Part shown: piece by piece, positions 25,200 through 34,781 of the stretch | Position numbering within the stretch: position 1 is the stretch's first letter | Layout of the letters: the number at the start of each line of letters is the position of its first letter | NCBI GenBank assembly: GCA_028276475.1 | Contig: JAPYWH010000007.1 | Location: 1-56,113, forward strand | Length of the DNA stretch: 56,113 nucleotides | Source of the DNA: Thermocrinis sp. | GTDB lineage: Bacteria; Aquificota; Aquificia; Aquificales; Aquificaceae | Reading direction: 5' to 3' | Program-made: the position numbers and the translations under genes | Notes under the pieces: generated by a model | The model's database searches: none | What the model was told of the DNA's origin: nothing | The model's input: only the letters and a program-made list of their open reading frames with translations

Positions 25200-26302
25200 C
25201 TTTCCCTTTCTCCTCTTATGAACTCCTCCACCATCTTCTTTGCCTGCCAGTCAGGATATTGGATGGGTGGATGCTTCATGGTGTAGGCACTTATGGAATA
25301 TAAGGGTCCTCCTATGCCCCTATCCCTTGCCAACTTACAGCACCTTATGGCATCTATCATAGAACCCGCACTGTTTGGCGAATCCTCCACATCAAGCTTT
25401 AGCTCCAAGTACATGGGCACATCGCCAAAGAGCCTTCCCTCCAACCTTATGTAGGCGATCTTTCTGTCCTTTAACCAGGGCACCCAGTCGGAAGGTCCTA
25501 TGTGTATGTTTTGGTCTCCTATTTCGTAAGGAAGCAAAGACTCTACCGCCTGAGTTTTTGAAACCTTCTTGGTTTTTAGCCTACTTCTTTCTAACATGTT
25601 TAAAAAGTCTGTGTTCCCGCCAAAGTTTAGCTGGTATGTGCGGTCTAACTTTATACCCCTGTCCAAAAATAACTGCACCAGGGTTCTGTGCACTATGGTT
25701 GCACCCACTTGGGACTTTATGTCATCTCCCACCACAGGTATGCCTTCACTTTCAAACTTCTTTACCCACTCTGGGTCAGAGACTATAAAGGTGGGCATAC
25801 CGTTTATAAAAGAAACGCCCGCCTTCAGGCACGCAGTAGCGTAAAACCTCGCAGCCTCCTCTGAGCCCACGGGCACATAGTTTATGAGCACCTCCGCACC
25901 AGTATCCTTTAGCACTTTAACCACATCCTCCAGTTCGTCTTCTTTTTCCTCCGCAAGCACAAAGGTCCTGTCGGGTGGGTAATTCTTCATATGCTCCGCA
26001 AAGCCGTCCAAGACCTTTCCCATACGCACTTTTACACCAGTCTTTGGCACGTTTGGTTCAAAAATTGCTGTGCAGTTGGGTGGAGAGAAGATCGCCTCCG
26101 AGATGTCCTTTCCTACCTTTCTTGCGTCTATGTCCCACGCAGCCACCACTTCAATATCCCAGGGTTTGTATCCCCCCACGTCCTCAAACATTAAACCACT
26201 GACCCCTTGACCTTGATTTCTTTGGTAATAATAGATGCCCTGAACCAAAGCACTTGCGCAGTTGCCCACACCCACTATTGCCACCTTGATTTTTTTGCCC
26301 AT
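25196..26302 (-). CDS. ino1: myo-Inositol-1-phosphate synthase
   Basis: Converts glucose 6-phosphate to 1L-myo-inositol 1-phosphate using NAD. The 368-residue size fits the short prokaryotic/archaeal form. Seen motifs: Rossmann start VAIVGVGNCASALVQGI, AAWDIDARKVG, LINYVPVGSEEAA, GDDIKSQVGATIVHRTL, LNFGGNTDFLNM and the SPNSAGSMIDAIR block. In hyperthermophiles the product commonly feeds di-myo-inositol phosphate, a heat-stress solute. An inositol-monophosphatase-like gene lies at 38414. A good GGAGG site precedes the ATG. First gene of the operon running to murG. Confidence 0.94.
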   Translation of the reverse strand: MGKKIKVAIVGVGNCASALVQGIYYYQRNQGQGVSGLMFEDVGGYKPWDIEVVAAWDIDARKVGKDISEAIFSPPNCTAIFEPNVPKTGVKVRMGKVLDGFAEHMKNYPPDRTFVLAEEKEDELEDVVKVLKDTGAEVLINYVPVGSEEAARFYATACLKAGVSFINGMPTFIVSDPEWVKKFESEGIPVVGDDIKSQVGATIVHRTLVQLFLDRGIKLDRTYQLNFGGNTDFLNMLERSRLKTKKVSKTQAVESLLPYEIGDQNIHIGPSDWVPWLKDRKIAYIRLEGRLFGDVPMYLELKLDVEDSPNSAGSMIDAIRCCKLARDRGIGGPLYSISAYTMKHPPIQYPDWQAKKMVEEFIRGERER

Positions 26303-26328
26303 TCCAAACCTCCAAGAAGCTTATAACT

Positions 26329-26334
26329 ATTATA
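26329..26334 (-). promoter_or_regulatory. Possible -10 box of the ino1-murG operon
   Basis: TATAAT on minus, 26 bases before the ino1 ATG and just after the stop of the PsiE-like gene. The matching -35 position is weak (GGCACC at 17-base spacing). A GGAGG ribosome-binding site follows. Confidence 0.4.
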
Positions 26335-26341
26335 TGAATAC

Positions 26342-26758
26342 TTAACCCTTTGGTGCCCTATAAAAGAAGCTCACCGCCCTCGCACCTATGAGGGACACGA
26401 TCCCAAAGGACCAAAAGAATACATCCATCCCAGAGAGCTTTCCTTCAAAGAGATGCAGCATAAATTCCCTTATAACAAAGGCTATTAGGACTTCTAAGAG
26501 TATATCCACCCTAACCCTTTCGTGTTCAAAGAAGTCTATAAAAGCCCTTATGAGCTCAAGCACTACAATCAAAGAGAGCACGTTGGTAACTAACTCTTTG
26601 AAACCTAATCTGACTGTGGCTTCTGTGATGGTAAGACCAAGCTCTGAAATGGTCCTGAATATACCTACAAAAAGCCCGATTATGAGAACTATTATGGTTA
26701 TGTTAAAAGCCAGTTTAACAAACTGCTTGTATAGTTTAGAGACAACATCCTGAAACAT
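26342..26758 (-). CDS. PsiE-like phosphate-starvation-inducible membrane protein
   Basis: A 138-residue protein with four hydrophobic helices (about 17-37, 58-72, 84-98, 112-130). The pattern with LELIRAFIDFFEHERVRVDILLEVLIAFVIRE matches the PsiE family, whose molecular function is unknown. It lies in front of ino1 with 39 bases between and is divergent from the sigma-54 activator gene (31 bases between starts). Confidence 0.78.
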   Translation of the reverse strand: MFQDVVSKLYKQFVKLAFNITIIVLIIGLFVGIFRTISELGLTITEATVRLGFKELVTNVLSLIVVLELIRAFIDFFEHERVRVDILLEVLIAFVIREFMLHLFEGKLSGMDVFFWSFGIVSLIGARAVSFFYRAPKG

Positions 26759-26789
26759 TTCCTATGGTTTATATTTTAAGATAGAAAAG

Positions 26790-28298
26790 ATGGAAAAGAC
26801 CTTAGAGGTTGGCATACTTTCCGTAGTTAATCAAACCGCAAGGATCCTTAGCAAAAGCTTAAGCTTTGAGGAGGGTGCGGAGGAATTTCTAAAGATACTA
26901 TACTCCTTTTGGGATGTGCCCTACAGCTACATAGCCCTTTATGATAGACCCAGTAAGGTCCTCAGGATTGTTCGGTCTTTTGGCTTGAGTAGGGAGGAGG
27001 CAGAAAGAGGAGTGTTCAAAAGAGGAGAAGGGATCATAGGAAAGGTTTATAAGATGGGCTTGCCTGTTGTTCTCTCTGACCTTCACGTAAGCCAATACTT
27101 AAACAAGACGGGCTTGAGGGATAGACTGAGCGGAAGGGAAACCTTTGTGGCGGTGCCTATAAAGGTAGGTGAGGAAACGGTGGGTGTGCTGGCGCTTTTT
27201 AAAGAGTTCAAAAGGGAGAGCGTAGAGGAAGGAATAAAACTCGCCATGATCCTTTCAACCATGTTAGGAATGCTATACAAGATAAGCCAGAGGGTGGAAC
27301 AGGAAAAGCAGGAGTGGGAAGAGGAAAAGAGAATGCTAACGGAAGCCCTCTCGGAGAACTTCCGCATTGAAGGGATCGTAGGCAACAGTCCAGCCATAAG
27401 GCACTTGGCTGAGCTTGTCCGAAAGGTGGCACAAACGGACATAACCGTTTTGATCACCGGAGAGAGCGGGACTGGGAAAAGCCTTATTGCCAAGGCTATA
27501 CACTTTGCAAGCCCCAGAAAATCAAAACCTATAATAACCATAAACTGCTCAGCCATACCCGAAAGCCTCTTAGAGGCAGAGCTCTTTGGATATGAAAAGG
27601 GTGCCTTCACGGGCGCCTATGCGCCAAAGAAAGGAAAGTTTGAGCTTGCCAACGGTGGCACTCTCTTTTTGGACGAGATAGGAGACATGCCTTTGTCTAT
27701 ACAGCCCAAGATCCTGAGGGCTATACAGGACAAAGAGATTGAAAGGCTGGGTGGAGAAAAGACCATAAAGGTGGATGTGCGTATTATATGTGCCACCAAC
27801 AAAAACTTGGCAGAGATGGTGGAAAAGGGAGAGTTCAGGGAGGACCTCTTCTATAGGATAAGCGTGTTTCCTATACACATTCCGCCCCTCCGGGAAAGAA
27901 AAGAGGACATTCCTTTGCTTGTGGAACACTTTTTAAGGGTCTTCAACCAAAGATACAAAAAGAATGTGCGGATAAGCTGGAGGGCTATGGAAAAGCTGAT
28001 GGAGTATCCTTGGTATGGAAATGTGAGGGAGTTGGAAAATTTCATAGAAAGGCTCGTTATTTTGAGGGATGGGTTGCTAACAGAAAAGGACATTCCCGAA
28101 TACTTCCATCCGGAGCACGGAAAGGTGAGCTTTAAACATCTGCCGAGCTTTGTAGAAGCTACGGAAAGAGAAGAAATCATAAAGGCTTTGGAAAAAACCG
28201 GATATGTAAAATCCCGCGCTGCAAAGCTCTTGGGTCTTACCCTAAGGCAACTTGACTACAGAATAAAGAAATACAACATAGAACTGAAAAAGTTCTAA
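26790..28298 (+). CDS. Sigma-54-dependent transcriptional activator, GAF-AAA+-Fis (NifA-like architecture)
   Basis: A 502-residue enhancer-binding protein. N-terminal GAF domain (about 10-165), a charged linker helix (165-195), then the AAA+ domain with Walker A GESGTGKS (224-231), GAFTGA (271-276, contacts sigma-54) and Walker B TLFLDE (291-296). A Fis-type helix-turn-helix ends the chain (about 459-502). No receiver domain, so it is not NtrC; the layout is that of NifA or other GAF regulators. It is convergent to and adjacent to the glnB-glnA-amt operon, which has a sigma-54 promoter, so it is a good candidate regulator. Overlaps the amidotransferase gene by 4 bases at the 3' end. Confidence 0.92.
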   Translation: MEKTLEVGILSVVNQTARILSKSLSFEEGAEEFLKILYSFWDVPYSYIALYDRPSKVLRIVRSFGLSREEAERGVFKRGEGIIGKVYKMGLPVVLSDLHVSQYLNKTGLRDRLSGRETFVAVPIKVGEETVGVLALFKEFKRESVEEGIKLAMILSTMLGMLYKISQRVEQEKQEWEEEKRMLTEALSENFRIEGIVGNSPAIRHLAELVRKVAQTDITVLITGESGTGKSLIAKAIHFASPRKSKPIITINCSAIPESLLEAELFGYEKGAFTGAYAPKKGKFELANGGTLFLDEIGDMPLSIQPKILRAIQDKEIERLGGEKTIKVDVRIICATNKNLAEMVEKGEFREDLFYRISVFPIHIPPLRERKEDIPLLVEHFLRVFNQRYKKNVRISWRAMEKLMEYPWYGNVRELENFIERLVILRDGLLTEKDIPEYFHPEHGKVSFKHLPSFVEATEREEIIKALEKTGYVKSRAAKLLGLTLRQLDYRIKKYNIELKKF

Positions 28299-28969
28299 AT
28301 TAGCCTTCTTATAAGGCTTTCGATGAGCCGGTAATTTCTCTCATACACCCAGTCCTCCACCCGTAGCATGTCTTCCCCGACCTTCTCCTCCTGAAGCTCA
28401 TTGCGGTAAAGCTCCGCCCACTCTTTAGCCATATTCTGGTCCACTTCTATGTGAAACTGCAAGCCCACAGCCTTTCCATACACAAAGGCTTGGTTTTCAT
28501 ACTTTTCGGATGCATAAACCCTTACTGCACCCTTTGGAAGCTCAAAGGTGTCTCCGTGCCACTGAAAGACCTTTAATACGTTTGGAAACTCTTGGAAAAG
28601 CTCATGCCCTCCCACCTTAAAAACATCCATCCAACCTATTTCCTTTCCCTTATCACCCTTAAAGACCCTTGCCCCCAAAACCTTTGCGAGCATTTGGGCT
28701 CCCAAGCATATGCCCAAAATAGGAATGTTCAATTTCAGGGCTTGTTCCATGAGCCTAAACTCGTAAGAGAGAAAGGGATAAAGGTTCTCTTCATAAGCAC
28801 CCATATACCCGCCGAGAACAACAAGAAGGGAGTACTCTTCCAAGGGCTCTTTTAGAGTTTCCTCCTTTACGGTGTCCAGATATTCCACTTTAAAGCCTAA
28901 ATTTCTCAGGGACCTTTCCATCATTCCCAGGTGTTCCGCAAGCACATGCCTTATGGCTAAAGCCTTCAT
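28295..28969 (-). CDS. Class I glutamine amidotransferase-like protein
   Basis: A 224-residue stand-alone GATase1 domain. The nucleophile elbow is GICLGAQMLAKVLGA with the catalytic Cys. The His-Glu pair lies in LQFHIEVDQ. It resembles the 'GMP synthase-like' amidotransferases (for example YfeJ/YLR126C-like) that lack a synthetase domain. The acceptor is unknown. It is the last gene of the run that begins at glnB, 1 base after the HAD gene, so a link to nitrogen metabolism is reasonable. Confidence 0.85.
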   Translation of the reverse strand: MKALAIRHVLAEHLGMMERSLRNLGFKVEYLDTVKEETLKEPLEEYSLLVVLGGYMGAYEENLYPFLSYEFRLMEQALKLNIPILGICLGAQMLAKVLGARVFKGDKGKEIGWMDVFKVGGHELFQEFPNVLKVFQWHGDTFELPKGAVRVYASEKYENQAFVYGKAVGLQFHIEVDQNMAKEWAELYRNELQEEKVGEDMLRVEDWVYERNYRLIESLIRRLI

Positions 28970-28970
28970 T

Positions 28971-29732
28971 CTAAAGCGCCTCCATTAAAGCTTTTGGTAG
29001 TTCATTTACATTTTCCAACAGAAGGTCTGGCTTTATACCCTTCTCAAGGTCGCTTTCCCTGAATTTTCCCGTTTTTACAAGGCAAGCCTTCATTCCAACT
29101 TTTTGGGCTCCCAAAATATCAAACTCAATGTCATCACCCACCATCAAAGCTTCTTCAGGTTTAACTCCTAAATATTCTAAAACCAATCCGAAGAATTCCG
29201 CGGAGGGCTTACCTATTACAGTTGCAGTCTTTCCGCTTGCATACTCAAGGGCTTTTACAAAGGGTCCCGCATCAAGGGAAAGTTTTCCATCTTCATCCAG
29301 AAAATATCTGTTTGGGGCAACCGCTATGAGCTCCGCACCCTCTAAAAGTAGCCTAAAAGCGGTGTTTAGGTTCTGATAGGTAAAGTTCGTGTATGCATCC
29401 GCAACAACCACATACTTTATTGGATAATCCTCCAAGCCTTCAAACTCCTCCCGTGCCATGTCAGAAACCAAAAGGTAGGCGTTGGCTTTGTTCTTTACCA
29501 AGAACTCCCTTGAAGCCTTGAGTGCAGTAAAGAGCTCTTCCCTTCCCAGGTCAAAGCCGAGATTTCTCAGCCTTTCAAAAATCATGCGAGAGGAAACCCT
29601 CGTCGTGTTGGTGACGAGGGCTATTTTGAAGTTTTTTCTAAGTTCTTTGAGGGTCTGCGGAGCCCCCTCTATTAACCTATCCCTTATGGTTAGCACCCCA
29701 TCTATGTCCAAGAGGACAGCCTTTATGCCCAT
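28971..29732 (-). CDS. HAD-superfamily phosphatase, subfamily IIA (NagD-like)
   Basis: A 253-residue HAD hydrolase. Motif I is LLDIDGVLT, motif II VTNTT, motif III in VIGKPSAEFF and motif IV MVGDDIEFDILGAQKVGM. The cap lies between motifs II and III (C2A type, NagD/AraL-like). Substrates of this subfamily include sugar phosphates and nucleotides; none can be assigned. It lies between the porin-like gene and the amidotransferase gene in the nitrogen cluster. Confidence 0.88.
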   Translation of the reverse strand: MGIKAVLLDIDGVLTIRDRLIEGAPQTLKELRKNFKIALVTNTTRVSSRMIFERLRNLGFDLGREELFTALKASREFLVKNKANAYLLVSDMAREEFEGLEDYPIKYVVVADAYTNFTYQNLNTAFRLLLEGAELIAVAPNRYFLDEDGKLSLDAGPFVKALEYASGKTATVIGKPSAEFFGLVLEYLGVKPEEALMVGDDIEFDILGAQKVGMKACLVKTGKFRESDLEKGIKPDLLLENVNELPKALMEAL

Positions 29733-29735
29733 ACC

Positions 29736-30794
29736 TCAAAATATAAACCCAACTTCTGCACCTATGCGTGTTTGATCCTTCTTATTGTTCTGAGTGAAGG
29801 GTTGGTCTGCCTTTACATAGGATAGCTCACCCCTCAAGAATAGGGGACCCTTGGTGTAGGCGGGAGTTAGGGTAAAGGTCCAGCCTTTGTTTCCGTCGCT
29901 AAGACCCACTAAATCTATGCCCCCAGCGTCAGAGTTGTCCACTACATACTCTATCCTACCAGAGAGCTTAAAGGGTTTTAGGTCGTAAGATAGATGCAGT
30001 GCTACACCGCTTGCCTTTGCCTTCTCGGACACACCTGCAGTGTTGCTCCTTGGAGCCTCCACATAGAGCAAGTCCGCACCAAGGGAAAGTTTATCCAGTG
30101 TGTAGGAAGCTACCAAGTTTAACTCCCTCTTGTTGGAAGGATTCGCGGTATTATTTGGTTTTGAGTCTTTGTCAGGAAAGATCACATTAATGGCTATTGA
30201 GCCATCTTTTATGGGAGTTAGTCCAAGGCTTGCCTCAAGGGCGGGTTTTGGGTCGGTTGTGCTGAGAGTATAAAAGCCGTCGTTTACTCCAAGCTTTACA
30301 AAGAAGAGCTCTGTGCTGTAGGTTAGCCTAACGCCGTTGTTTATTACAGGTTGCATGTTCCAAACCAAACCCCTTTGGATGTAGTTGTTTTGGTAAGTAA
30401 AGGCGGACTCATAGCCTATTATGGTGGGAAGCTTTCCCGCTTGAACGGAAAGCCCTTTCATAGGAGAGTATTCCACATATGCTACAGGAATTGGGCTGAA
30501 TGGGTCTGTGTATTGGGAAGTTCTTATGAGTCCCAAGCCCACCACTGGAGTTGCGTATGCACCACCGATCAAGGTAAAGCCAAAGGGCTCTGCGGACTTG
30601 GAAAGACTTACAATGGCTGAGCCAACATCGTAGCGTGTTTCTTTGTCGTCATTGACGGCTCTGTTGTTGGAGTTGATGATATAAACAGATAGCGCACCAT
30701 TAACGTTGATGGTGCCTATGGGCTCAAGCTTTAGCTCAAGGGCTTGTGCAAGGGCTAAGGGACCAAAAAGGCTGAGAAGGGCTAACTTTTTCAT
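29736..30794 (-). CDS. Outer-membrane beta-barrel (porin-like) protein
   Basis: A 352-residue exported protein. Signal peptide MKKLALLSLFGPLALAQA, then alternating amphipathic strands rich in Tyr, Gly and Ser to the end, finishing with a C-terminal aromatic (GAEVGFIF), a typical outer-membrane assembly signal. Segments such as YVEYSPMKGLSVQAGKLPTIIGYE resemble short porin-like proteins annotated in Aquificales. I place the start at ATG 30794, preceded by AAGGAAG, rather than the in-frame upstream ATG at 30833, which lies inside amt. Sitting just after amt, it might help ammonium or another solute cross the outer membrane; that is inference. Confidence 0.82.
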   Translation of the reverse strand: MKKLALLSLFGPLALAQALELKLEPIGTINVNGALSVYIINSNNRAVNDDKETRYDVGSAIVSLSKSAEPFGFTLIGGAYATPVVGLGLIRTSQYTDPFSPIPVAYVEYSPMKGLSVQAGKLPTIIGYESAFTYQNNYIQRGLVWNMQPVINNGVRLTYSTELFFVKLGVNDGFYTLSTTDPKPALEASLGLTPIKDGSIAINVIFPDKDSKPNNTANPSNKRELNLVASYTLDKLSLGADLLYVEAPRSNTAGVSEKAKASGVALHLSYDLKPFKLSGRIEYVVDNSDAGGIDLVGLSDGNKGWTFTLTPAYTKGPLFLRGELSYVKADQPFTQNNKKDQTRIGAEVGFIF

Positions 30795-30810
30795 GGCAAA
30801 ACTTCCTTTG

Positions 30811-32085
30811 TTAAAGGTTGTAAGCCTTTTCACGGTGCTGGGAGCTGTCTAGCCCAGCTACTTCCTCTTCAGGGCTTACCCTCAGACCTGTGAGGGCTTT
30901 CACTACCATGAGGATCACAAGGGTGGCTATGGCATCGTAGATTATAGTTACTACAACTGACGAGGCTTGGATCAAAACTTGCTCCGGGTTTCCGTAGAGG
31001 AGACCTTTGCCCGCCTCGTTGATGGAAGGGTCCGCAAAAACACCGGTAAGGACTGCACCAAGTATGCCCGCCACTCCGTGAATGCCAAACACATCAAGGG
31101 CGTCGTCATAGCCAAGCTTGTGCTTTAACACTGCCACTGCAAAGTAGGGCACAACGCCAGCCACCAAGCCTATGATGATGGCACCTATCACGTTCACAAA
31201 GCCCGCCGCCGGAGTTATGGCTACAAGCCCAGCTATGGCACCGGATACAAGACCAAGGACTGTGGGCTTTTTGGCGTGGAGCCATTCCACAAACATCCAA
31301 GATAGGGCTGCAACCGCCGTGGCAACGTTAGTGTTTAGAAGAGCCACCGATGCCAGAGCATTTGAAGCTACCGCGGAGCCTGCGTTAAAGCCAAACCATC
31401 CAAACCACAAAAGCCCAGTGCCTATAACAACCATGGGAAGGTTGCTGGGAATGAGGGCAGTATCCTTACGCTTACCCAATATCAAGGCACCCACCAAGCC
31501 CGCAATACCTGCGTTTATGTGCACCACTGTGCCACCCGCAAAGTCCAAGGCACCAAGCTTTGCCAAAAAGCCATTACCCCACACCCAGTGGGCTACGGGC
31601 ACATAGACCAAGCTCACCCAAAGGATGCTAAAAAGTAGCCATGCGGAAAACTTCATCCTTTCTACGTAGGAACCGCTTATGAGGGCAAGGGTTATTGATG
31701 CAAAGGTTCCTTGAAAGGCTACGAACAGAAGCTCTGGAATTGTCCCCTGAAGGCTTTTAATATCCACACCGCTTAGAAAGAGCTTGGCTGGACTACCTAT
31801 TACTCCTCCAATGTCCGTGCCAAAGGCTAAGGTGTATCCATAGATTACCCACACCACGGAAGCAATGGTATAGGCGGTAAAGACCATGGCTATGGTGTTT
31901 AGGGTGTCCTTTGCCTTTGCCAATCCGCCGTAGAAGATGGCAAGACCGGGCAGGCTCATGAGCATAACTAAGGCTGTGGCTGTAAGCATCCAAGCGGTGT
32001 CCCCTGTGTCTAACTTGGGGGCTTGCCCTTCCGCAAAGGCTAAGCTTGAAAGCAATAGTGGTATAATACTTGCTACGCGACGCAT
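30811..32085 (-). CDS. amt: Ammonium transporter
   Basis: A 424-residue Amt protein with a cleavable-looking signal sequence (ends LAFA-EG) and 11 membrane helices. Conserved segments: [11 protein letters not shown], the twin pore histidines in VPVAHWVWG and [22 protein letters not shown] and GSYVERM. It imports ammonium and is normally gated by the PII protein, encoded three genes upstream in the same cluster. It is separated from glnA by 46 bases that contain a GC-rich hairpin. A GGAGGAG ribosome-binding site is present. Confidence 0.96.
   Translation of the reverse strand: MRRVASIIPLLLSSLAFAEGQAPKLDTGDTAWMLTATALVMLMSLPGLAIFYGGLAKAKDTLNTIAMVFTAYTIASVVWVIYGYTLAFGTDIGGVIGSPAKLFLSGVDIKSLQGTIPELLFVAFQGTFASITLALISGSYVERMKFSAWLLFSILWVSLVYVPVAHWVWGNGFLAKLGALDFAGGTVVHINAGIAGLVGALILGKRKDTALIPSNLPMVVIGTGLLWFGWFGFNAGSAVASNALASVALLNTNVATAVAALSWMFVEWLHAKKPTVLGLVSGAIAGLVAITPAAGFVNVIGAIIIGLVAGVVPYFAVAVLKHKLGYDDALDVFGIHGVAGILGAVLTGVFADPSINEAGKGLLYGNPEQVLIQASSVVVTIIYDAIATLVILMVVKALTGLRVSPEEEVAGLDSSQHREKAYNL
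32059..32067 (+). promoter_or_regulatory. Possible extended -10 promoter antisense to the amt start
   Basis: TGG-TATAAT on plus (extended -10, TGnTATAAT; -10 box 32062-32067) lies inside the first codons of amt, on the opposite strand. The same TGGTATAAT is found before acpP and rpsT. No good -35 is present at 17 bases. Transcription would begin near 32074 and run into the hairpin terminator at 32101-32129. Confidence 0.4.
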
Positions 32086-32129
32086 TCTATCTCCTCCTTT
32101 GCCCCGCCTTGAGGGCGGGGCGGTTTTTT
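32074..32129 (+). ncRNA. Candidate short antisense RNA over the amt translation start
   Basis: Predicted from an extended -10 promoter at 32059-32067 and a strong intrinsic terminator ending at 32129, both on plus, where there is no protein gene. The product of about 55 nt would be complementary to the amt start codon (32083-32085) and its ribosome-binding site (about 32091-32100). Such an RNA could lower amt translation in cis. It is a sequence-based prediction only. Confidence 0.4.
32101..32129 (+). terminator. Intrinsic terminator-like hairpin with U tract on plus strand
   Basis: GCCCCGCC (32101-32108), 5-base loop, GGCGGGGC (32114-32121), then GG and six T (32124-32129). All eight pairs are G-C. 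The T tract follows only on plus, while glnA and amt flank it on minus; on minus the hairpin is followed by the amt ribosome-binding site instead. It may therefore end an antisense transcript and/or act as an mRNA-stability hairpin between glnA and amt. Confidence 0.65.
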
Positions 32130-32131
32130 AA

Positions 32132-33541
32132 TTAAATGTCAAAGTAAAGTTCAAACTCCTTGGGGTGGGGTATGAACCTTATCTCGTCTATCTCCTTTCT
32201 CTTGGCTTCTATCCAAGTTTGGATTAGATCCTCGGTGAAAACACCACCTTTCAGAAGGAACTCAAAATCGTTTTCGAGGGCTTTTAGGGATTCCTCCAAG
32301 GAGCCGGGCAGTTGGGGTATGTCCTTTAGCTCTTCCGGAGGCAGTGAGTATATGTCCTTGTCAAAGGGCTCTCCGGGATGGATTCTGTTCTCTATTCCGT
32401 CTATTGCAGCCATCAATATGGCGGAGAAAGCCAAGTATGGGTTGCAGGTGGGGTCTGGGAACCTGATCTCAATCCTCTTTGCCTTGGGAGATTGGGAGTA
32501 GGTGGGTATTCTTATTGCAGCGGAGCGGTTTCTTGCAGAGTAGGCGAGCCTTACAGGTGCCTCAAAACCGGGCACAAGCCTGTGGTAAGAGTTTATGGTG
32601 GGGTTGGTAAAGGCGGTCAGTGCAGGTCCATGCTTTAGAATACCACCTATGGCATAAAGGCATATCTCAGAGACGCCCGCATATTCGGAGCCCGCAAAGA
32701 GGTTCTGCCCATCCTTCCATATGGAGAAGTGAGTGTGCATACCGTTTCCGTTGTCGTTGGGGAGAACCTTAGGCAAAAAGGTGGCAAACTTACCATACTT
32801 GTGAGCCACCATTCTAACCACATATTTGTAAATAAATAGCTTGTCCGCTTGATTTATCAGAGAATCGTAGCGTATGTCTATCTCTCCTTGCCCGGCAGTG
32901 GCAACCTCATGGTGGTGCAGTTCTACCACAATCCCAAGCTGGGACATAATGGAGACCATCTCGTTGCGGAGTGCATGGGTCTTATCCACAGGTGGCACTG
33001 GGAAGTAGCCCCTCTTGTAGGGTATCTTGTAGCCGGAGGAGGTGATCTCCCTATTCCACCATCCTTCCTCTGAGTCTACCTTCCAGAAGGCATAGTTAGC
33101 GGAGGTGCCAAACTCCACCGAGTCAAAGATGAAAAACTCCGCCTCAGGTCCATAGTAGGCGGTATCCCCTATGCCCGTTTGTCTCAAATACTGCTCTGCC
33201 TTTTGGGCTATATAACGGGTGTCTCTGCCATAGCGTTCTCTGGTGATGGGGTCGTAAATGTCGCATATCATCACAAGGGTTTTTGGCTCCATGAAGGGGT
33301 CTATGAAGGCAGTGGTTGGGTCAGGAAAGGCAAGCATGTCCGACTCGTGTATGGACTGCCAACCCCTTATGGAAGAGCCATCAAAGCCTCTACCCTCTTC
33401 AAAGGTAGAGAGAGACAGCTCGTAGGCTGGGATGGTAAGGTGTTGCCACTGACCAAAAAGGTCAGAGAAGCGGAGGTCCACATACTGGACCCCTTCCTGC
33501 TCAATGAGGCTCAGCACCTCCTCCGGTGAATACTTTGGCAT
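32132..33541 (-). CDS. glnA: Glutamine synthetase, type I
   Basis: ATP-dependent synthesis of glutamine from glutamate and ammonia. The 469-residue length and motifs are those of GSI: FDGSSIRGW, the PEAEFFIFD and EVATAGQGEID metal sites, the NGMHTHFSIW ATP site, and RIPTYSQSPKAKRIEIRFPDP. The adenylylation-type motif KDIYSLPPEE with its Tyr is present, so control by a GlnE-like adenylyltransferase is possible. It follows glnB by 25 bases and has an AAGGAGG site. Expression likely starts from the sigma-54 promoter before glnB. Confidence 0.98.
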   Translation of the reverse strand: MPKYSPEEVLSLIEQEGVQYVDLRFSDLFGQWQHLTIPAYELSLSTFEEGRGFDGSSIRGWQSIHESDMLAFPDPTTAFIDPFMEPKTLVMICDIYDPITRERYGRDTRYIAQKAEQYLRQTGIGDTAYYGPEAEFFIFDSVEFGTSANYAFWKVDSEEGWWNREITSSGYKIPYKRGYFPVPPVDKTHALRNEMVSIMSQLGIVVELHHHEVATAGQGEIDIRYDSLINQADKLFIYKYVVRMVAHKYGKFATFLPKVLPNDNGNGMHTHFSIWKDGQNLFAGSEYAGVSEICLYAIGGILKHGPALTAFTNPTINSYHRLVPGFEAPVRLAYSARNRSAAIRIPTYSQSPKAKRIEIRFPDPTCNPYLAFSAILMAAIDGIENRIHPGEPFDKDIYSLPPEELKDIPQLPGSLEESLKALENDFEFLLKGGVFTEDLIQTWIEAKRKEIDEIRFIPHPKEFELYFDI

Positions 33542-33566
33542 GGTTTGACCTCCTTTATAAGGTTTT

Positions 33567-34040
<474 letters not shown>

Positions 34041-34049
34041 TTAGCACAG

Positions 34050-34781
34050 TTAAAAGCTAACCGTATCAAGAAAGAGCATAAGAAGAACTCCCGCCAAAAA
34101 GCCAAGGGTGGTGGCAAGGGCTCTACCTTCCGAGTAAGCCTCCGGGAAAACTTCCTTAACGGTTATGTAAAGCATGGCACCCCCTCCAAAGCCCATACCC
34201 ACCGGAAGGGAACCCTCAAAGACCCTCATAAAGCCAAAGCCGAAGAGTGAAAAAAGTCCCTCTATTGCACCACTCAAAAAACCAACCGCCAAAGCAGTTC
34301 CCATCCCTCCCCCCAAGGCATATATAGGCAGGCTAACCACCAAGCCCTCTGGGATATCCTGAAGGGATATAGCCAAGGCGGTCGCTAGTCCGTCCTTACC
34401 CGAGTATGCGGTAGCTATACCCACACTAAGACCTTCCGGGATGTTGTGAATGATTATTCCCAACACAATCAATGTTAGCTTTTTCATTTTCAGGGGCAGT
34501 ATGCCCTCCTGTCCCATAGTAGGATGTTCGTGAGGAAAGAGCCTCTCCACGAAAGCCATAACTCCAAAGCCAAGAACTACACCCAAGGCGGTTTTGAAAA
34601 AGCCACCCCTTTCCACTGCAGGCAGTATAAGGCTTGTAAAGCTGGCGGTTAGCATCACACCACCCGCAAAGGACAGGCTAACGTTCAGGGATGGAGAAGT
34701 TTTTCCTCTGAAGAACAAAACCATAAAACTGCCAAGGGCGGTGCCTATTACCAAAAGCAAAGACGCCAGCCAAATTTCCAT
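34050..34781 (-). CDS. ZIP family metal transporter
   Basis: A 243-residue membrane protein with about eight helices. Helix 4 contains IIHNIPEGLSVGIA and helix 5 LQDIPEGLVVSLPIY, the paired metal-site signatures of ZIP (GufA-like) transporters. It probably imports zinc or another divalent cation. The gene shares one base with pyrE and is the last of the leuD-pyrE-zip run. The glnB promoter region starts right after its stop. Confidence 0.92.
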   Translation of the reverse strand: MEIWLASLLLVIGTALGSFMVLFFRGKTSPSLNVSLSFAGGVMLTASFTSLILPAVERGGFFKTALGVVLGFGVMAFVERLFPHEHPTMGQEGILPLKMKKLTLIVLGIIIHNIPEGLSVGIATAYSGKDGLATALAISLQDIPEGLVVSLPIYALGGGMGTALAVGFLSGAIEGLFSLFGFGFMRVFEGSLPVGMGFGGGAMLYITVKEVFPEAYSEGRALATTLGFLAGVLLMLFLDTVSF

